A stretch of DNA of 10,245 nucleotides from Bdellovibrionales bacterium (GTDB lineage: Bacteria > Bdellovibrionota > Bdellovibrionia > Bdellovibrionales > UBA1609). The position numbers and the translations under genes were made by a program. This document shows, piece by piece, positions 7,173 through 10,245 of the stretch. The first letter of the stretch is position 1; the number at the start of each line of letters is the position of its first letter. The notes under the pieces were generated by a model, which ran no database searches, was not told where the DNA came from, and saw only the letters and a list, made by a program, of their open reading frames with translations. The stretch covers positions 1 to 10,245 of the forward strand of contig JAGRAA010000169.1 in NCBI GenBank assembly GCA_020435185.1. The letters run 5' to 3'.

Positions 7173-8387
7173 ATGGTAAGTCATAGTGGAGAATTAAACA
7201 GTGGAGAATTGAAGCCACCAGGAACTTTCGAGCTTACATCAAAAACAAAAGGAACATTAGCTGTGTTGATGTTCGTGGGATTGATTACTTTTATAGTCAC
7301 TCTAGTGAATAACCCAAGTCGGGCATGGCATGCTTATCTTATTGGAATGTTCTATGTTATGTCCTTAAGTCTCGGAGGCTTTTTCTTCACAGCTATTCAG
7401 CATGTAACAAAAGCAGGGTGGAGCGTAAATATAAGAAGATTTTCAGAGGCTTTTATTAACTATTTACCGATTGGTGCGATAACGGCCGTTATATTTTTAT
7501 TTGGAGCCCCTACGATTTATGATTGGTTAAATCCTGAGGTCGTTGCAAAAGATCATTTGTTGGCTCATAAAGCAAGTTACCTTAATCAGACTTTTTTTTA
7601 TATTAGAATGGTTGCTTTTTTTGCTCTTTGGATTGTTTTAGGAAAGACAATGGTGGGGAATTCTGTAAAGCAAGATAAAACAGGTGATGTAAATTTAACT
7701 CATAAGAACGTAGCGGTTTCTGTATTTGCTCTCTTGGTTTTTGCTCTTACGTATTCTTTTTTCAGTGTGGATACAATGATGGCTTTAGAGGCTCATTGGT
7801 TTTCGACAATTTTCGGTGTTTATGCTTTTGCTGGATTATTTCAAAGTACCGTTGCTTTGATGATTTTGATTATTTTAAAGCTGATGTCCACTGGTCAATT
7901 AAAAGGCTATGTTACTGAAGATCATATTCATGATTTGGGAAAATTTTTATTCGCATTTACGGTTTTCTGGGCATATATCGCATTTTCTCAGTATATGCTA
8001 ATATGGTATGCGAACTTGCCTGAGGAGTCTTTTTTCTTTCAAGATAGATCTGCGGGTCCATGGGCATGGGTCTCTATTTTTCTTATTCTATTTAAATTTG
8101 TGGTTCCATTCTTTGCTTTGCTTCCTCGATGGGCAAAAAGAACTCCTGGGCATTTGGCAATGGTATCTATTTTGATATTGATCATGCAGTTTGTAGATTT
8201 ATTTTGGGTGGCTTACCCTCACTATGATCAAGACCATGTTGTCGTTCCTTGGATTGAAGTTCTTGTGTTGTTGGGCTTTTTAGCTCTGTTTTTATGGGCA
8301 ACATTTCAGTTTCTCAAAAAGAACTCAATAGTTCCTTTGAAAGACCCAAGACAGCACGAATCTTTACATCATCACGTTGTTTATTGA
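7173..8387 (+). CDS. actF: Alternative complex III subunit ActF, integral membrane quinol:cytochrome c oxidoreductase subunit
   Basis: Second large membrane subunit of ACIII, distantly related to ActC; it packs against ActC in known structures and has been proposed to take part in proton transfer. From ATG 7173 it is 404 aa with about ten hydrophobic helices between residues 28 and 380. Family-like segments are LSLGGFFFTAIQHVTKAGW (65-83), SVDTMMALEAHWFST (198-212), and DHIHDLGKFLFAF...WAYIAFSQYMLIWYANLPEE (250-285), the last strongly typical of ActF. The C-terminus is histidine-rich (HESLHHH). The N-terminus contains a small SGEL-N-SGEL duplication coded by an 11-bp direct repeat. It is the last act gene; a 72-bp palindrome begins 8 nt after its stop and a convergent gene follows, so the operon ends here. 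No oxidase gene follows it in the window. Confidence 0.94.
   Translation: MVSHSGELNSGELKPPGTFELTSKTKGTLAVLMFVGLITFIVTLVNNPSRAWHAYLIGMFYVMSLSLGGFFFTAIQHVTKAGWSVNIRRFSEAFINYLPIGAITAVIFLFGAPTIYDWLNPEVVAKDHLLAHKASYLNQTFFYIRMVAFFALWIVLGKTMVGNSVKQDKTGDVNLTHKNVAVSVFALLVFALTYSFFSVDTMMALEAHWFSTIFGVYAFAGLFQSTVALMILIILKLMSTGQLKGYVTEDHIHDLGKFLFAFTVFWAYIAFSQYMLIWYANLPEESFFFQDRSAGPWAWVSIFLILFKFVVPFFALLPRWAKRTPGHLAMVSILILIMQFVDLFWVAYPHYDQDHVVVPWIEVLVLLGFLALFLWATFQFLKKNSIVPLKDPRQHESLHHHVVY
7185..7210 (+). repeat. 11-bp direct repeat at the start of actF
   Basis: AGTGGAGAATT occurs at 7185-7195 and again at 7200-7210, a 15-nt period that keeps frame and doubles the peptide SGEL near the ActF N-terminus. It looks like a recent small in-frame duplication in a tail that should be tolerant of change. 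Confidence 0.7.
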
Positions 8388-8394
8388 TTTTTAA

Positions 8395-8466
8395 AGGTAC
8401 GGACACACTTTGGTGTCCATAGCGCGTTAATTAATGCACCATGGACACCAAAGTGTGTCCGTACCT
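8395..8466. repeat. 72-bp near-perfect palindrome, two head-to-head REP-like hairpins (BIME-like)
   Basis: The arms 8395-8420 and 8441-8466 are exact reverse complements over 26 bp (A-GGTACGGACACACTTTGG.../...GGTACC-T). The symmetry continues through the 20-nt centre with only three non-Watson-Crick pairs (8421/8440, 8423/8438, 8426/8435) to TTAATTAA at 8427-8434. Each arm is also a small hairpin by itself: GGACAC (8401-8406) with GTGTCC (8413-8418), and the mirror in the right arm. A palindrome made of two palindromes after a GGTAC foot resembles REP/BIME elements mobilised by Y1 (RAYT) transposases. It lies between two convergent genes. It could also stop transcription both ways, but the flanking T tracts (TATTTTG on +, TTTAAAAAT on -) are short and interrupted. 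Confidence 0.85.
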
Positions 8467-8493
8467 ATTTTGTCTTTACGCAGAATCGTGAGA

Positions 8494-9105
8494 TTAAGGC
8501 AGATTTTTTTTAACAGCGACAAACTGAATGACTGAAGCTAAACCCTGGTGATAGGGGCCTTCGTTGAGATTAACTTCACATTCTTCAAATTTTTTAAAGC
8601 TTAAAGCTTCAAAAGCATTCAGATTCATAAGACTTTTTGTGCTATAAAGAAGTTCTATTTTTTGAGGGCCACCGGATAGGCGGCCGAGTTGTTGTTTGGA
8701 GTAAGCCTGAAATAAAAAAAGCCCCCCTGGTTTTAGTGACCGGCAGAGTTTTTCAAATATACTTTCGTACTCTTCTTCTCCGAAATGAACAAAAATTAAG
8801 GCCACAGCATCATAAAAATGAGTGGGGTAGTTATAGTCTTGAAGAGTGTCTACGGTAAAGTTAACAGCAACTCTTTTCTCTTTTGCGAGTTCTAAGGCTT
8901 TCTTTTGTGCAACGCTACTAAAATCAAAAGCTGAGGCCTTCCAGCCATTTTCAGCAGCAAAAGTGGAGTTTCGTCCCTCTCCATCAGCAGGAAACAAGAT
9001 ATGTCCGGGATGGTAGTCGATCAAGTGATCTCGAACAAAGGTATTAGCTTCTTTTCCGTAAACATAGGTTTCTGCGCGATAACGGTTGTCCCAAAAATTT
9101 TCCAT
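8494..9105 (-). CDS. Class I SAM-dependent methyltransferase (TehB-like), substrate unknown
   Basis: Predicted cytoplasmic small-molecule methyltransferase of 203 aa. It begins FWDNRYRAETYVYGKEAN (4-21), a typical opening of a family of short TehB-like enzymes. Motif I is ILFPADGEGRN (36-46), with DGEGRN in place of the usual GxGxG. D61 ends the second strand (AFDFS) and probably binds the SAM ribose. FYDAVALIFVHF (97-108) is motif IV and LKPGG (124-128) the post-motif turn. The C-terminal LNEGPYHQGLASVIQFVA (180-197) is also characteristic. AGGA, read on the minus strand from 9113-9116, lies 7 nt before the ATG at 9105. The gene is convergent with actF and divergent from thrS, so it is probably a single transcription unit unrelated to respiration. 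The fold is certain; tellurite or thiopurine activity cannot be claimed. Confidence 0.88.
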   Translation of the reverse strand: MENFWDNRYRAETYVYGKEANTFVRDHLIDYHPGHILFPADGEGRNSTFAAENGWKASAFDFSSVAQKKALELAKEKRVAVNFTVDTLQDYNYPTHFYDAVALIFVHFGEEEYESIFEKLCRSLKPGGLFLFQAYSKQQLGRLSGGPQKIELLYSTKSLMNLNAFEALSFKKFEECEVNLNEGPYHQGLASVIQFVAVKKNLP

Positions 9106-9279
9106 ACAGCTATCCTAACACGCCCTTAAAAAAGGAGAAAAAAAATTAACATTCTTTTTGGAAAATTGAGTTTTTGTCCAGTTCTTGGAGGTGCGATTAA
9201 AACTGGTCATAGGCTTGGGTCTTGTAAGAAAGTTAAGAAATGGGTAAAAATGAGGGTTTAGAAGGGAACTTTGTGTAAT

Positions 9280-9336
9280 TTCATCTTTTTTTTGTTTTAT
9301 CCTGAAGATGAATCGGGTATGATGACCAAATCTTCA
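9280..9336 (+). other. Two mutually exclusive hairpins upstream of thrS
   Basis: AAGATGAA (9305-9312) can pair with TTCATCTT (9280-9287; 8 bp, 17-nt loop). The overlapping TGAAGAT (9303-9309) can instead pair with ATCTTCA (9330-9336; 7 bp, 20-nt loop). Both cannot form at once. This is the geometry of a switch or attenuator, but both stems are short, no terminator follows, and the better thrS promoter lies downstream of them. Confidence 0.35.
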
Positions 9337-9392
9337 ATGGCGAATAGCCTTGTTAAGAAGAGTAAGAGTATTTTTGAGGGTTTAATAGTAAT

Positions 9393-9423
9393 AATTCATG
9401 AATTCTAGAATAATGACATTATT
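9393..9423. repeat. Run of three overlapping palindromes, possible operator
   Basis: AATTCATGAATT (9393-9404), ATTCTAGAAT (9402-9411) and AATAATG-A-CATTATT (9409-9423) are each perfect and overlap end to end, about 20 nt upstream of the candidate -35 of thrS. Such a run could hold a regulator-binding site; AT-rich composition makes chance palindromes likelier. Confidence 0.4.
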
Positions 9424-9441
9424 GAGTAAAATAAATTTTTC

Positions 9442-9472
9442 TTGTTCTAAGCAAATGTATTCTTTATATAAT
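9442..9472 (+). promoter_or_regulatory. Candidate thrS promoter
   Basis: TTGTTC (9442-9447) is followed after 17 nt by TATATA (9465-9470), which overlaps a perfect TATAAT (9467-9472; 19-nt spacing). Transcription would start near 9478-9480, leaving a leader of only about 20 nt before the ATG at 9500. Confidence 0.45.
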
Positions 9473-9499
9473 TATATTTCGACGACCACCTTTTAATTT

Positions 9500-10245
9500 A
9501 TGTCTATAAAAATTGTCCTTCCTGACCAAAGTATAAAAGAGTTTGATCATGCTCCAACCATTCTAGAAGTTGCGGAGAGTATCGGGAGTCGTTTGGCTAA
9601 AGACACCTTGGGCGGATTGATCAATGATAGTCGTGAACTGATGGATCTAAGAACTCAATTGAAGAATAGAGACCTTCTGAAGATTGTTACCGTTAATGAC
9701 GAATTGGGTTTAGAAGTTATTCGTCATTCAGCAGCGCATGTGATGGCTCAGGCGGTTCAAGAACTTTGGCCACAAATAAAAGTAACCATAGGCCCTGTTA
9801 TTGATAATGGTTTTTATTATGATTTTGATTCTGAAATTAAATTTTCTCCCGAAGATTTAGATAATATTGAAAAGAAAATGCTTGATATTGTTTCACGAAA
9901 TCTCAAAGTCATCAGAGAAGACTGGCCTATCGATAAAGCTATTCAGACATTTCAAGAAATGGGAGAGCGATTTAAGGTTGAAATCATTGAGGACCTGAAA
10001 AATAAAGAAGGTCAGTCTACTGTGGGTATATATAAACAAGGAGACTGGTTTGATCTTTGTCGAGGTCCTCATGTGCAATACACTTCTCAAATAAAGGCAT
10101 TGAAGGTTTTGTCGGTAGCTGGAGCCTATTGGAGAGGGGACGAAAATAAGGCTCAATTGCAACGAGTTTATGCGACGGCTTTTAATGATAAAAAAGCATT
10201 GAAAGAGCACCTTCATAATTTAGAAGAAGCAAAAAAGAGGGATCA
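9500..10245 (+). CDS. thrS: Threonyl-tRNA synthetase, N-terminal part (3' end outside window)
   Basis: Class II aminoacyl-tRNA synthetase that charges tRNA-Thr in the cytoplasm and edits mischarged seryl-tRNA. Only the first 248 codons are present; the frame is open to the right edge, so the catalytic and anticodon-binding domains lie outside. Residues 1-65 form the TGS domain (SIKIVLPDQ...ILEVAESIG). HSAAHVMAQAVQELWP (76-91) opens the editing domain, and H76, H80, C187 and H191 (CRGPH) match the four zinc-site-like editing residues known in E. coli ThrS (H73, H77, C182, H186). VAGAYWRGDENKAQLQRVYA (206-225) leads towards the catalytic domain. A stop codon (9494-9496) just upstream in frame fixes ATG 9500 as the only plausible start, yet no Shine-Dalgarno sequence precedes it (ACCACCTTTTAATTT). 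Confidence 0.96.
   Translation, partial: MSIKIVLPDQSIKEFDHAPTILEVAESIGSRLAKDTLGGLINDSRELMDLRTQLKNRDLLKIVTVNDELGLEVIRHSAAHVMAQAVQELWPQIKVTIGPVIDNGFYYDFDSEIKFSPEDLDNIEKKMLDIVSRNLKVIREDWPIDKAIQTFQEMGERFKVEIIEDLKNKEGQSTVGIYKQGDWFDLCRGPHVQYTSQIKALKVLSVAGAYWRGDENKAQLQRVYATAFNDKKALKEHLHNLEEAKKRD

Larger units (their letters stand above)
9106..9499. other. 394-bp divergent intergenic region upstream of thrS
   Basis: AT-rich region between the starts of the methyltransferase gene (-) and thrS (+). It holds no tRNA, no convincing protein gene and no recognisable T-box core. Seen in it are a 6-bp stem CCAGTT/AACTGG (9178-9183/9201-9206), two mutually exclusive hairpins near 9280-9336, an 8-T run (9286-9293), a cluster of palindromes (9393-9423) and a probable thrS promoter (9442-9472). 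No clear promoter for the methyltransferase was found, although TGGACA occurs on the minus strand at 9175-9180. Confidence 0.6.

Noticed and set aside
8395..8490. Simple rho-independent terminator for actF
   Set aside because: The stem is far longer and more symmetric than a usual terminator and lacks a clean T tract, so repeat is the primary call; a terminator function remains possible.
8637..8858. Plus-strand ORF of 73 codons opposite the methyltransferase gene
   Set aside because: It is antisense to a well-supported gene and has no family resemblance or ribosome site.
9271..9408. Possible small ORF (TTG 9271 or ATG 9319 to TAG 9408, 45 or 29 aa) upstream of thrS
   Set aside because: No properly spaced ribosome site, few threonine codons for a leader peptide, and no recognisable motif; it overlaps the inverted repeats and looks like chance.
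9106..9499. T-box riboswitch or tRNA-like leader for thrS
   Set aside because: No T-box core sequence, no specifier stem and no tRNA-like fold were found by eye.
9893..10216. Minus-strand ORF of 107 codons opposite thrS
   Set aside because: thrS is unmistakable on the plus strand; the minus frame encodes no recognisable protein.
1..10245. CRISPR array, phage or defence island
   Set aside because: No regularly spaced repeats, integrase, nuclease or phage structural genes are present; the genes are respiratory and housekeeping.

Overview
The window carries a complete six-gene operon for alternative complex III (ACIII, quinol:cytochrome c oxidoreductase; actA-actB-actC-actD-actE-actF), all on the + strand from about 972 to 8387. 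Upstream is the 3' part of a system II cytochrome c maturation gene (CcsA/ResC type, probably the C-terminal half of a fused CcsBA). Downstream are a minus-strand SAM-dependent methyltransferase gene and the 5' part of thrS (threonyl-tRNA synthetase), which runs off the right edge. The DNA is AT-rich, coding density is high, and Shine-Dalgarno sites are ordinary. System II maturation, an ACIII with a fused ActB and AGGAGG-type ribosome binding sites point to a Gram-negative bacterium with aerobic respiration. A low-GC member of the Bdellovibrionota or another former deltaproteobacterial group would fit, but the window has no marker that settles the taxon.

Layout: 2-871 ccsA part; 872-971 a gap with a plausible sigma70-type promoter; 972-8387 actABCDEF, with gaps of 38, -1, -8, 2 and 23 nt, so most junctions look translationally coupled. 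8395-8466 is a 72-bp near-perfect palindrome built of two head-to-head REP-like hairpins, lying between the convergent actF and methyltransferase genes. 8494-9105 is the methyltransferase (-). 9106-9499 is a 394-bp divergent intergenic region with several inverted repeats and a probable thrS promoter. 9500-10245 is thrS (partial).

How the genes work together: CcsBA-type proteins export haem and attach it to CXXCH sites outside the cytoplasm. The operon encodes exactly six such sites, five in ActA and one in ActE, the known haem count of ACIII. ActC and ActF are NrfD/PsrC-like membrane subunits; ActB supplies a cofactor-less molybdopterin-enzyme fold plus an iron-sulfur domain with 15 cluster cysteines (three [4Fe-4S] and one [3Fe-4S] predicted); ActD is a small two-helix subunit. 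Together they should oxidise quinol and pass electrons to a cytochrome c or directly to an oxidase. No terminal oxidase gene follows actF in this window.

No wholly new system is visible. The points most worth a second look are the REP/BIME-like palindrome after actF and the structured, Shine-Dalgarno-less leader of thrS.
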